Positions 20,258 to 30,693 of a stretch of DNA of 36,486 bases are shown one piece after another; within the stretch, counting starts at the first letter, position 1; each line of letters starts with the position of its first letter. The stretch spans positions 1 to 36,486 of the forward strand of contig JANSLP010000321.1 of the NCBI GenBank assembly GCA_029298735.1, written 5' to 3'. This DNA comes from Ophiostoma sp. CBS 140.51 (Eukaryota > Ascomycota > Sordariomycetes > Ophiostomatales > Ophiostomataceae). The notes below the pieces were generated by a model. The model was not told where the DNA came from, searched no databases, and saw nothing but the letters and a program-made list of their open reading frames with translations. Position numbers and translations under genes: made by a program.

Positions 20258-22045
20258 ATGACACTTCATACACCGAGTTCACCGCAAAATGACAACAATG
20301 TTGTCCGAATCGACACTCCACTTGGATCGATCATCGCAGGATGGGAGTCATTAGATGACTCTCCCTCGTCATCAACACAGTCCGGTATAGTCAAGTGCCT
20401 CAATGTGCAGTATGCCGACATTCCCTACCGATGGGCAGCACCACAATTGCGAACGTCCATAAGTCCATGGGACGGCACACGCGACTGCACAATGTTCGGC
20501 CCCGACTGTCCACAAATCAAGGGACCGACGGTGACTGTCGCCGGTGTGCCCATGTTCGGACCGGACTCGCCGTTTCCACACCGTGCAGAGACGGAGGATG
20601 AGTTTCAGTGTTTAAATTTGAATGTCTATGCACCAGGAAGGAGGGCGACGGACAACACAGCAAATACTTTGGCCGGCCTCCCTGTCCTGGTATGGGTTTA
20701 CGGCGGCGCATACCAGGTCGGCTCTGCATCGGTAGACGTTTACGATGGGACAGAGTTGGTGCGGAGGAGCATCGAGTTTGGCAGCCCGACTATTGTGGTG
20801 ACAATCAACTACCGTGTGGGTGTGTTGGGCTTCCTTCACAGCCAACAGTTGACTGCCTCGACGGGATCGTCGACGGGCAACATCGGGCTGCTCGACTGCA
20901 AGTGTGCATTTGACTGGCTGCACGGTAACATCGCGCACTTTGGCGGTGATCCTTATCGGGTGACAGCAATCGGCGAGTCTGCCGGTGCAGGCACGATTCA
21001 CCACTTGATGACGGTCCCTCAACTGTACGTCGACGTGTCGCGTGTGATTTTGTCGTCGTCGACGTGCATGTCAATTCAACTACAGCGAGCAGCGGAGGCA
21101 CAGAGAGCATTTGACAAGATTTGTCAGAAGTTGGGTGTAGATGAGAGATCGTCTACAGTCGTTGATGACCTCTGCAACGTGCCTGTCGAAAAACTTGTCG
21201 AGGCAACCTGGCCAATGAATGCAGCGTTCCGGCCGACATGGGACGACATAACCATCAAAGCCGACCCACGTGAGGCCGTCTTCAAGCCAGAGCTATGGAA
21301 TCCGGCGTTGAAGTCCATCATTATGGGGACATGTGAAAATGAGGTGAGACTGTGCATGATTTATACCGACGGGGATTTTTTAACATTTGCTAACACATCT
21401 TAGCCCTGGCTCCGGGAAGCCACCGTCGTGGTCAGTGGAAAGACACACAGCATAAGCACAGCCATCATCAGGCGGATTCCCCCGGTCGACGATCTCCGAC
21501 AGCGAGCAGCTCAAATATACAGCGGCGACGACGACGACGCCTTTCCCTGGTACACACCTGCTTCTGAACTCAACGTACCCGCCCACAACCGACGAGTGAT
21601 GGCTTTTGACGGACATTGCAAGTACAACATACCGGCTGTTATGTTTGCACGATCGTTTCTACAGTCAGCAAACACACCAACAATTTACCGCTATGTTTTC
21701 GGCTATATAACCGCCCACTGGCCTGCTCATTGGCCAGCAACACATACAGCCGACATTCTTCCCATGTTTTTGCACAAAAGTCTCAATAATACCGACCGTC
21801 GTGTATCCGAGTCATTTGTTGACCACCTGCTGCAATTTACAGCGGGGCAGCTTCAATCATGGAAACAATATACAACGGACAGTCATTTGCTGAACGTCCT
21901 GGGCAGTGATGGCACATGGTCTGTAGCAGATGAAGCCGACAAGACAGTCTTTGACCTGACTGAAGATCACGCCAAATTCTGGGCAGATGTACTGAAGGAA
22001 GTGCTTACTACGGGCAGAGAAGGATGGCTAGAGATGGGGAGGTAG
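20258..22045 (+). CDS. Type-B carboxylesterase/lipase
   Basis: The product (575 aa) is an alpha/beta-hydrolase of the type-B carboxylesterase family (PF00135), which hydrolyses carboxylic esters. Exons 20258..21343 and 21404..22045 join in phase 0 (donor GTGAGA, branch GCTAAC, acceptor TTAG). The catalytic triad can be read: Ser241 in GESAG, Glu362 as the last residue of exon 1 (GTCENE), and His476 in ATHTADILPMF. The oxyanion loop is VWVYGGAYQVGSA, and NYRVGVLGFL and GNIGLLDCKCAFDWL are standard family segments. I see no N-terminal signal peptide, so it is probably cytosolic, unlike the many secreted family members. It ends 98 bp from the convergent MFS transporter. The substrate is not predictable. 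Confidence 0.9.
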
Positions 22046-22143
22046 TTCTTTGGTGGCGAAAATTATCATCGCCATAGAGCAGCAGCATTCTTTCTATTCT
22101 ATGTTTATATATCTACACATTTGTACATTTGCACACCTGTCCT

Positions 22144-23792
22144 CTACAGAGAGTACTTGATAAACAAAACCCAAGCGACAACGACGAGCGATGCCAGGAT
22201 GGTCAGTCCAGCAATGGTAAACGGCTTGGCCGGCTTGCGTCCAACCAGGTCGTCCAGCTTGCCCTCCCGCTCGAGAGCAACACGCTTTTTCTGGCTAAAC
22301 GACAAGACACCGCCCAGAAATTTCTTGTCCAGGATGCCATAAAACAATCCCAAGCAAAACTCCAAAGCTTTGGCAGACACAAAAAAGATGATGACCCTCT
22401 CGTACATGCCGTTGGGCGTAATGTCTTGCAGGCGACCCGCAATCATGTCCACAATGACGCTGCCGCTGTTGTTAAACGCCTTCCAGATGCCAAACACCAG
22501 GCCCAGCTCCGTTTGGTCGGGCACCATCAGCGGGATCGAACACGTAAAGGGCAGGGCGTTCATGGTCGAGCCGACCGACGCAATAATCATGGCCGCCAGT
22601 GCATTGACATGGCTGAAGCCAATCAGACAGTACACCAGAATCCAAATGCCCGAGGTGACACTAACAATGAGCATCCGATGACCGTAAAAGTCAAAGAAAC
22701 CGCCCAACAGCGGAGCACAGACGACGGGGATCACTTGCTGGACGGCCGACGTGTAGCCGGCAATCTGGGCCGTGGACCCGCGTGTCGTGGCGATAATGTC
22801 GGCATTCAAACTCGAAAAACTGCCGACGACACCGGCCTGCAAGCTCTGAGAGCAGACGACAAGCCAAAAGATGCGGGGGACCAGAGTCAAGACGCGGCCG
22901 ACGGAGACGATAAACGACAAGAAGGCCTGACCGGCTTTGCGGCGCTGTCCACCGTTGGCGCTTCGAGCCAGACGACGACCGGTAGGCATACGCGTCCATT
23001 CAGGCCGGGTCTGCACCCACCATACGTACAGCACATTCTGCACCAGGTTGGCAAAGCAGACAATGGCCGGGATCCACAAGGCCCAGCCCCAAAAGGACGT
23101 GGCATCGCGCATGGGCACGGCCGTCGCCTTGGCGATCAACACAATGAGTTTGCCTAGTCTTTAGCGGTAAACAAATAAACGAGCGAAGCGAGGAGAGGAG
23201 ACCTACCTATAGCCAAATCAAGCCCGTAGACGATGCCGAGTCCACTGCACTGGAACCAGTGCGCCAGGATCTTGGAGGTACACGTCTCAATAATGGTGCT
23301 GCCAAAACCCATAATAATGCGTCCCGTCAACACGAGGTCGAAGGAGTTGCGGTTCGAGCCGGACGCCGAGACGACAGCACCCAGAAAGATGGCTACCGAA
23401 CACGCCATGGAACCCCATTCCACACCGTAATAGTCCAGTCCATACCCGCCGACAATGGGCAGAATGGTATTGATGAGCGATGTGGCCGAGTCAATGGCGC
23501 CGTATTTGGCATTGGAAATCTCGAGTTCCTTGACGAGTGTCGACTTGAGCGGGCCCAGTGTGTTTTCCGAAAAGGACGAGCCCCACGACAGCATCAGACC
23601 GCAGGCCAGAGCCGTCAGTTTCCACGACCAGGGAAAGTTGAGCGTCTGTTCGTGGCCATTTCTTCCATGTCCGTGGTCGTGGTCGTGGTCGTGCTCAGAC
23701 GGTGGAGACGACGGCGAAGGAGAAGGCTCGCTTCCAGTGGGGGTCACCTCGACGACGCTCTCACCCTTTTCGCTCTTCTCTTGTGATGACAT
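22144..23792 (-). CDS. MFS transporter with His-rich N-terminus
   Basis: The product (531 aa) is a major-facilitator transporter. Exons (minus strand) are 23207..23792 and 22144..23153. The 53-nt intron starts GTAGGT and ends ACTAG, and the junction reads YGLDLAIGKLIVLIAK. Residues 33-48 form a histidine/aspartate run (HDHDHDHGHGRNGHE) in the cytosolic N-terminus, a feature common in metal transporters. The first helices (LTALACGLMLSWGSSFSENT, then INTILPIVGGYGLDYYG) and TGRIIMGFGSTIIE suggest the MFSD1-like branch, but I am unsure of the subfamily. A loop of basic residues (TGRRLARSANGGQRRK) separates the halves. The upstream spacer is shared with a ferric reductase and contains iron-repressor-type GATA sites. 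A broken copy of its 3' end lies at 9857-10220. The substrate is unknown; a metal link is inference. Confidence 0.88.
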
Positions 23793-23993
23793 GGTGGGGT
23801 GAAATTATAAATAACGTTTAAGGTTTTGACAAGGAAAAAGAAAGACACAAGATAGATGCCGAAAGAAGAGGGTGGGCAGTGAGAAAAGAGCGACTGATCA
23901 GAAGAGATGATCAGAAGAATGACAGGAAGGCGTGGGACGGCCTCTTCTTTTATCCGTCTTCACTGGTGATCGTCGTCTTCATCTTATCACAAA

Positions 23994-24002
23994 ATCAGAT
24001 AA
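23994..24002 (+). promoter_or_regulatory. SreA/Fep1-type site 1 (ATCAGATAA)
   Basis: Exact match to ATCWGATAA, preceded by A, about 200 bp upstream of the MFS transporter start. Confidence 0.6.
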
Positions 24003-24192
24003 ACGGTACTTCAAGTTGACGAGGGTTGCACGTTTCTCGTTTTTCCTGTCGATGGGGTCCGTTCATCGGATGGGTGCAGCCTTTTTTTCAACCTTCTTTT
24101 TGGTCAATTTTAAGGAGTGCCAAGCCTCGTAAGTACGGTGGTGTTGCCTCGTGCAGTGTGGTAATGATGCGCCTCGATTCACGACTAGCATC

Positions 24193-24275
24193 TCACTGTG
24201 AGAAAACAGAGTCGTTATGGAGACCTCAACGACAGGGGTGCAGATTTCCACATTTGTTTTTCACAGTGAGAAAAC
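24193..24275. repeat. Paired near-palindromic 15-mers
   Basis: TCACTGTGAGAAAAC (24193-24207) and TCACAGTGAGAAAAC (24261-24275) differ only at the central base. Each has a palindromic core TCACWGTGA. They are 68 bp apart in the divergent promoter and could be binding sites for a dimeric regulator. Confidence 0.7.
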
Positions 24276-24326
24276 GAAGCAATTTCAAGAACAGGCGTTT
24301 ACTTGTTGCTGCGCACTAATCTAATC

Positions 24327-24335
24327 TTATCAGAT
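24327..24335 (-). promoter_or_regulatory. SreA/Fep1-type site 2 (ATCTGATAA)
   Basis: Exact match on the minus strand, preceded by A, about 195 bp upstream of the ferric reductase start. Confidence 0.6.
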
Positions 24336-24474
24336 TGCCGAGGAAAGAGCTCCGGAAGCGGCACCGAGACGGAAAAGAGGGAAATAGCGAAATTTGAGGG
24401 ACGTAAAAACCCCTGGCTGTCCTTTTGTGGTGCGTGGCCCCTACTCTGAAAGTTTTGGTGATCTTTCGCGGTTT

Positions 24475-24483
24475 TTATCAGAT
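24475..24483 (-). promoter_or_regulatory. SreA/Fep1-type site 3 (ATCTGATAA)
   Basis: Exact match on the minus strand, 47 bp upstream of the ferric reductase ATG. A second GATAA core (complement of TTATCC) follows within 10 bp, so a repressor here could block transcription start directly. Confidence 0.65.
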
Positions 24484-24530
24484 GATCTTATCCATCTGTC
24501 AACAAACCCCGCGACACCGCCATCACCAAA

Positions 24531-26304
24531 ATGCCAGCAAAACAACCCAGCATAAAGCAGCTGAACAATGAGAAAGCACTCGCACTTTATGCTGCCTCGT
24601 TATGTGCGTTTGCTGTGTTGATTTGTCTGGCTCGATGGGTGCACAAAATGTGTGACAAGTCTCCTCAATCCGCATCTGGCAAACAACCAAAAACGAATAT
24701 CATTTGCAAATCAGTTCTCTCCACAAGTCGGTATGTAAACAAGAATAAAGATTCTGTATTGTATTTCGTTTTCTTCCCTCGCCATTAACACTCTTAGAAA
24801 ACTCAACAAATGCACGACATGGAGCCATCCTGGCCTCGGGCAGCTCTCCTCCAGATCGCTCCTGTTGCTCAGCATCTTCCTCACGATCAATACCTTCTTC
24901 TGCTTCAACATTATGGCTGATCGCCCGATCAACATTTTTGCATCCCGGTTTGGTTGGATGGCCACGGCCAACATGATGTTGTGCGTCCTGTTTGCGTTGA
25001 GGAATGCACCACTCACCTCGACGTCGATGCCGCACGCCGATCTCAAGACTGTGCACATTGCCCTGGGCTACATCTCTGGCGTCCAAATTGTCGTGCATGC
25101 CATTCTGTACACAATCTTCTTTGGACGGCAGGCCCGATGGGACGAACTAATTGAGGCCGGCAATCTTATGGGCATCGGTGCTGGGGTGGCCACCGCCGTT
25201 CTCATGTTTGGCATCTGGAGGCATCGGAACTACGAACTCTTCTACATCTCCCACTTTCTTGGCTACGCGTCTCTTCTCGTCATGCTCTTCCTGCATCGAC
25301 CAGGCTGGTTCAGGCGGCCAAAACTGCCACTGCTCGTCATCATCATGGCCAGCATGTGGCTGATGGAGCGTGTTGTTCGGTTCTCTAGAATGGTGAGGAA
25401 CCTGGTACGCGGTGCCGGGCGAGTTACTGTCCAGCCCCTTCCTGGAGGTGGAGTTCGACTTCTCCTAAAAACAAAATCGCGACAGCTCAACGCTACTGCC
25501 GGATCGCACTGCTTCCTGTGGATCCCGCAAGTCAGCTGGTACCAGACACATCCGTTTACGATTGTCAGCAGCGGACCGCAGGGTGTGGAGCTGGTCGTCA
25601 AGTCATTCGATGGGTTCACCAAGGAGCTGTACGAGTTGGCCCAGGACGCTGCGGACCTCAAATGTTCACGAGAAAGGGCTATCCTGGCCTCTATTGACGG
25701 CCCCTACGGGTCTTCATCACTACCAGACACCACAAAGTACGACAAGCTTGTTTTTGTCGCCGGTGGAAGCGGCGCTGCTTTTACGTTCGGACTGATAAAT
25801 CGCATTCTGGATGGCGACGGTTTTGATAAGAACAACAGACACACCGTCCAGTCCATTGATTTCGTCTGGGCCGTCCGGATTGCAGACATGTTGACTTGGT
25901 TTAGAGAGCACTCGGTCAACATTGCATCGTCACCCAACATCAATGTGACAATTTACATTACGGATGGTCATTCAGAGTCCAGCGAGACCACCGGGATCAA
26001 CTCCCATGTGCAAGGCACGGTCATGGTCGACGATGTCGAAGTCGGCGAGATGGAAAGCTTGCTTAGCCGCCACTCTCATTACTCTGGCTGTCGTCCCTCC
26101 GTTGACTATGTGTATGCAAAAATGAACACCGACACGGTCATCCAGACGGCCATGCAGACTGTCGGGGAAGACGACCGTGTTTTAGTAGCCGGCTGTGGGC
26201 CCGGTTCACTTACAAAGGCGTTGCAGAAATCCGTGGAGGGCCATCAGGACAGAAGCAAAAATGCGTCCAGAGTTGATTTCTACTCTGAGTATTATGAAAG
26301 CTAA
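24531..26304 (+). CDS. Ferric/cupric reductase (FRE family)
   Basis: The product (568 aa) is a membrane flavocytochrome that moves electrons from cytosolic NADPH through FAD and two hemes to reduce extracellular Fe(III) or Cu(II), feeding high-affinity iron uptake. Exons 24531..24730 and 24798..26304 join in phase (GTATGT donor, CTTAG acceptor). Helix 1 is ALYAASLCAFAVLICLA. The ferric-reductase domain holds two His pairs with identical spacing, His153/His167 and His219/His233, the classical bis-heme ligands. The FAD motif HPFTI starts at 318, NADPH-domain DGPYG at 367, VFVAGGSGAAFTFG follows, and the C-terminal CGPGS is at 533. It is a little shorter than many FREs and lacks a long N-terminal extracellular domain or a signal peptide. 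Three iron-repressor-type GATA sites lie upstream. The family is certain; the metal is inferred. Confidence 0.93.
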
Positions 26305-26669
26305 CAGGGCAGTGTATATATAGATAGATAACTAGACGGACATTTATAATAAATATAGACTATAATCACAACAGCACGTGAAATACAAGATACATGATAC
26401 AAGATAAAAGATACAACCACCCAGCCCACCATCAACTACCGACAATACTTTGGGGTAGAAGACGTATTCTCGTCGCCAACCAACATATTCTATATCGTAT
26501 ATATGCAAGGACTCGCCTTCTGTTTCGTCTTTTCGTTATTCTTCTTCCTCGCCATTTTTGCTTTATTTTTACTTAGACTTGCAGCCACTATCAACATATC
26601 GACCATCAGACGAATAAATCGGATCAAAATCAACACCCGTCATCTATACGTCGACACAAAACCCCCATT
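26305..26669. other. Short spacer
   Basis: The 3' flank of the ferric reductase is AT-rich, with ATAATAAATA and repeated TAGATAGATA and ATACAAGATA steps. I see no gene. Confidence 0.5.
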
Positions 26670-27842
26670 ATGGCGTCCAAAACCGACTGGGATCGATGTC
26701 CTCCAGAGATCCATCAATGGATCCTTGGATGTTTCCACCAAAAACGAATGCCAGGGAAGGTGGATGCACCAGGTTTCGAGGCTTGGCTATGTACACATGT
26801 GTTTCCAAAGAATGGCAGCACTTTTTCGAGCACTACACATTCCTGTCACTGGTATTGGACGAGAGCAATGTCGGTACTTTTTACGACGCCGTGCAAGGAG
26901 GCAATGTCGTCCGCCTATCCTACATACTGATAGTACAAGTGTATATTCATCTCAACGAGTACGACTGCTCCATGTGCCAAAAAGACGAAACAGAACGAAA
27001 TTAAGCAGTAAGTATACCGTCTGACTATGTCATTTGCTGCCTACAGACTTATCTTGTCCACTGACTAGCCAGAAACAATGCCATCTTCAAAGAGTCTGGC
27101 CGACGCTACGGACCACTGCGACACGCAAGTGCGAATCGGAGTCATAGCCGTCTCGTTCGTTATTGAAGCGGATCAGTTTTTCGGTGTCACCGAACCAAAC
27201 TTGCCGGACTGCACGTGTCCTCGCTGCACACAAGAACTCGAAGAAATCTACGAATCCTATCCCACTTTAAAATCGATCGATAAGAAACTTATAGTAGCTA
27301 ATCCAGATGAAGATACCGACTTTGTCGACCACCGCAGCCGGTATCGTTGGCCACAGCCCCGGCATTTGACATTGACATCGTCGGTTCTTTGGAAACGATC
27401 ATCAACCTTGCAGATCTAGGAGCTACACACCAGGCCTGTGAAACCGCACGACGCATGCCTAAATTCGAGAGTCTACAGCTTTGGTACATATAATGGTACA
27501 AGATCTCGGAGACCGCGTCTTCCTAATCTCTTGTACCTGGGCGCTATACTTCTCGAGTCTGATCTCGCCCGCTAGAGGCAACAGCTTTCTGTGCGAGATG
27601 ATCTCGACGTTTTTGACATTGATAGCAATCCCAATATTTACTACAACCCAGAATACAACATGGACAGATTCGAACCCCTCGAGGTAGTCATCGACATGTG
27701 GCCAACCGTGGACGAGGACGGAAACCCGATTGACGGACGCATATAGGCACTGGACCATCTCGTCGAGACTCAATATATCCTCCAGGATATCTCGCTGGAA
27801 GCCATGAGATGGGAGCGAGGTGAAGGCAAGAAGTACATGTGA
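26670..27842 (+). pseudogene. Broken F-box-type gene
   Basis: Pieces of one fungal F-box-like protein can be followed across several frames. MASKTDWDRCPPEIHQWILG resembles an F-box start. A frameshift near 26780 leads to YTCVSKEWQHFFEHYTFLSL and LVLDESNVGTF, the usual post-F-box segment, then EYDCSMCQKDE. A TAA at 27002 and a probable intron (GTAAGT near 27006, CTGACTAGCCAG near 27071) follow, then NNAIFKE. Further frame changes lead to DIDIVGSLETIINLADLGA, then LDVFDIDSNPNIYYNPEYNM and WPTVDEDGNPIDGRI. A TAG follows, and the tail LQDISLEAMRWERGEG ends at a TGA. At least three frameshifts and three stops are present, so it cannot make a full protein. F-box proteins recruit substrates to SCF ubiquitin ligases; this family is large and fast-evolving in fungi. 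The F-box call itself is moderately sure; the broken state is clear. Confidence 0.65.
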
Positions 27843-28221
27843 GAATTGAGAAATTGAGAACGCCACAGCAAAGGCCTTCATCTCTATATGCTTCTAAGAC
27901 CAGTCTTTGAGCAAACATGAACCCGAGTAAGAAACAGTGATAGGTCGTGATGAATGCATGTCCTCCTTACAAAGCTGGAGTATGTCGTAGATGCGCTGTT
28001 AAAAGAAGGGTATGGATGCCAAGACGATAATTTTTTAGCCCACGCGGCCCACGCCCCGATAAAACGGGTCCCTCCTCTGTCCGCCAAAAATCTCCTCCAA
28101 ACTTATCAATCAGATTAGATTAGATTACAACCTCCGCACTCGGGCCCGGCATTCCATCCCACTTTTTCTTTTACCGTGTACAATTGTCTGATTATTTTGT
28201 GCCCAAGGCCTCGCAAACGAC
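27843..28221. other. Spacer upstream of the TPR-like gene
   Basis: No gene is supported. The last 130 bases contain CTTATCAATCAGATTAGATTAGATTA, a GATA-core/GATTA-rich stretch, and CT tracts typical of a promoter. Confidence 0.4.
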
Positions 28222-30693
28222 ATGGAGGAGTCAACAAACAGTTCTTCGGCCTGCATCTGCTCGACACTGCGCCAGTTGGTCAAGAACTATGAGACCTATG
28301 ACGACAAGCGGGCCAACAGTCTGGCCGCGGCCATGGCTCCCCAACTAAACGCAGTTTTGGGCGATCTGCGGACACTGCTGTCGCGGTCCAAAGCGCTCTC
28401 TCGCCATGTCGACTATCAGATTATCCCGTGCAACCAGAGAACGATGAAGGCACTGGCCGTGGAGGCTGTCGATTTGGGGCCGGTGGATGCGCTCGGTACA
28501 AGATACAGAGACGACATATCTGGTTTCTGGTCGCTTTCTGCCGACAAGGACGCCCTCCACTCTGGCCTGCATCGACGGCTGCTGTGCACAGTCGTCTTTC
28601 TCCGATCGAAACTAAACGTACTAGAAAGCGCGTCAATATCGACAACATCAATACGACCGCAAAAAAACTACACAGAACTCATCAATTCGGGACGAAAATA
28701 CATCAAGATTGCCCGCAAACTGGGCAGCCTGGGCTCTCTCTTCTGGCTCCCTCTAGACATTCCCCACTCGACGTACGAACGGTATCTCAACATGGACGAC
28801 GAGCCCGTGTTCGACCATTTAAAGTCGTTGGCTCCATTTTCCACGGAAGACGACCGCTACTCGGACATTGTCCAACAACTTTTGCTCAGTCAATTTCTTG
28901 ACCTCCCTCCATCCTGCTCCCATCACAATCTCTTCCCGCACTATAGCGATGTCCTCCCAGCCCCAGACCAGCTTCTTCTGCTACTCTACGCTCTCGGCGG
29001 TTCCGATATCCCCTTGACCCTGTTCGACAGCATCCGCTCACCACAACGGAGATGGAGCGAACATGGCGAGATGGCGACAACGAGTGCTGCCGAGTTCGGC
29101 CTGCCGCCGGGGCTGATTCGTCTTTGTCACGACGAAGCCAGTCTGAGGCAAGTTTTGAGAGAAAGTCCACATATTACGGAACACATCAACGACGACGGCA
29201 TATCCCTCCTATCTCTCAGTCCAGACATGATGGCCTTCTTCTCCTCTGCGCTTCTCCCCATCACGGTGGCCACCCTCGACGACATGGCTTTAAGATTGAT
29301 TTGCTTTGCCTGTCCACCCTGCTACGAGGGCAACACCGTCTGGCCCGACAAGGTTAAGCGTATCATTTGGCCCCTGCTCGACGCCAAAACGGCCCGACCC
29401 GACCTCAGTCAGGAGCCCTCCCTCAAAACACAAGCCGTCGAGGCCGTCCTCTATTTTTGCGAGCGCGACGGTGTAGCGTTACGAAGAGTGGCCCTCATCC
29501 GAGCACGGTCGCTCCTGAAACGGTCGATGCCCTTTTACATTCACGCCTCCGTCGTCCTTTTTCAAAGCATTCTGCACCGTCTCGACGGCGAGCTGGCCAC
29601 GTCCCAGGCATTGCTGCAAGAATTTGCCTCCAGGGCTACAGGCGGGTCGCCAAAGTCGCAGGGTCAAAAGAAGGCCGGGCTTACCCGCCGCGACATGGCC
29701 ATCCAGGGCCGGCTGCACATTTCCTACATTGACAACAAGATTCGCGCCTACGACATGGACGTGTCGCTGCAAATGTACAAGTGGGAGGCCGCACAACCAC
29801 TGTCGATGCTCGACATTCAAGTCATGTCTCGACTCCAAGGTGTGGCTGTTCGCTTTTTCCAGTCCGTGGGCGATTTCCCCGCCGCCGCCGCGTCCCTCGA
29901 CCAGTACCTGTCCCTCTTGTCGTCCCTCGATGCAAGCTCCTCGGCCAATACGCGACGACTCATTGTCGGACGGCTGGCCGATATCTACTGTGAACTGGGC
30001 GACCCCTGCAAAGCTGCCTCCATCCTGCAACCCGAACTCGACGCCACTGGCACGGCCGACCAGCCTCGACGGCCGTACCGACGGCTGCTGCTGTCTCTGG
30101 TTGAGGTCAACATCGCCCTCGAACGGTTTGATGAGGCCGAACAGATACTAAGTCAACTCAGACAACTCCAAGAAAAGGCCCTCCCTCCACCGCTGCAGCT
30201 CGACAACATCCACGACCAGCAGCTGTATGTGCGCGGACTGCTTGCCTCTGCACGTATTGCCCATTCCCGCCCTAGGCCCGACCTAGACTTAGACGAAGCT
30301 ATCCGTCGCTGGCATCATGTGCTCCACGAAATCCGGCACATGCATACACTCAATACACTACAGTCACAAGCCCAGGCACAGGCCCAGGCGCAAGCGCAGG
30401 CCTCATCCCCCGACCAAGGCAGTTTTACTGGCAGCTTCACTGAACACTTTACCGAAGCTATCATCCACTTGTCTCTGGCCCATGCCCAGATGGCCATTGG
30501 CGACAGCGACGGAACCCGGCACTCGTGGACCGTCGGTATGGAGATTTTGAGGCGCGAAAAGTGCGAGTTTTGGATCCCCATTGTGCCCACCCTGTGGCTC
30601 AAAAAGATTGTCATGCAGGTCCACGAGCAGCTGGGATGGTCGTTTCGGATGATGCTGCCAGGAGGGAAGCCTGATATGACGTGGCCATTCTAA
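28222..30693 (+). CDS. TPR-like helical repeat protein, function unknown
   Basis: I do not recognise a named orthologue of this 823-aa, single-exon protein. The N-terminal 480 residues are mostly helical without catalytic motifs; I see no P-loop or other nucleotide-binding motif. The C-terminal 330 residues look like tetratricopeptide-type helical pairs: LHISYIDNKIRAYD, RRLIVGRLADIYCELGDPCK, RRLLLSLVEVNIALERFDEA, and a final AIIHLSLAHAQMAIGDSDGTR. This layout resembles TPR tails of some fungal multidomain proteins, which suggests a scaffold or protein-binding role (inference). Residues 716-727 form a (Gln-Ala)6 run encoded by imperfect CARGCN repeats, a likely flexible and length-variable loop. 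The start ATG has good context (GACATGG). It is convergent with Trs120, 295 bp apart. It has no signal peptide or clear membrane segment. Confidence 0.8.
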   Translation: MEESTNSSSACICSTLRQLVKNYETYDDKRANSLAAAMAPQLNAVLGDLRTLLSRSKALSRHVDYQIIPCNQRTMKALAVEAVDLGPVDALGTRYRDDISGFWSLSADKDALHSGLHRRLLCTVVFLRSKLNVLESASISTTSIRPQKNYTELINSGRKYIKIARKLGSLGSLFWLPLDIPHSTYERYLNMDDEPVFDHLKSLAPFSTEDDRYSDIVQQLLLSQFLDLPPSCSHHNLFPHYSDVLPAPDQLLLLLYALGGSDIPLTLFDSIRSPQRRWSEHGEMATTSAAEFGLPPGLIRLCHDEASLRQVLRESPHITEHINDDGISLLSLSPDMMAFFSSALLPITVATLDDMALRLICFACPPCYEGNTVWPDKVKRIIWPLLDAKTARPDLSQEPSLKTQAVEAVLYFCERDGVALRRVALIRARSLLKRSMPFYIHASVVLFQSILHRLDGELATSQALLQEFASRATGGSPKSQGQKKAGLTRRDMAIQGRLHISYIDNKIRAYDMDVSLQMYKWEAAQPLSMLDIQVMSRLQGVAVRFFQSVGDFPAAAASLDQYLSLLSSLDASSSANTRRLIVGRLADIYCELGDPCKAASILQPELDATGTADQPRRPYRRLLLSLVEVNIALERFDEAEQILSQLRQLQEKALPPPLQLDNIHDQQLYVRGLLASARIAHSRPRPDLDLDEAIRRWHHVLHEIRHMHTLNTLQSQAQAQAQAQAQASSPDQGSFTGSFTEHFTEAIIHLSLAHAQMAIGDSDGTRHSWTVGMEILRREKCEFWIPIVPTLWLKKIVMQVHEQLGWSFRMMLPGGKPDMTWPF
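30367..30402 (+). repeat. Coding (Gln-Ala)6 repeat
   Basis: Six CAR-GCN dicodons inside the TPR-like gene. Third positions vary, so the repeat is not a fresh slippage product. Confidence 0.85.

Larger units (their letters stand above)
23793..24530. promoter_or_regulatory. Divergent promoter with iron-type GATA sites
   Basis: This 738-bp spacer lies between the start codons of the His-rich MFS transporter and the ferric reductase. It contains three exact ATCWGATAA motifs (listed separately), additional TTATC/GATAA cores near 23983 and 24488, and two near-identical 15-mers at 24193 and 24261. ATCWGATAA is the published site of fungal iron-responsive GATA repressors (SreA, Sre1, Fep1). The reading as an iron-repressed bidirectional promoter is inferred from the motifs plus the ferric reductase. 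Confidence 0.65.

Noticed and set aside
22129..23157. 342-codon plus-strand open frame over the His-rich MFS gene
   Set aside because: Antisense of the transporter; the product is hydrophilic, rich in Asp, Gln and Arg, and without motifs.
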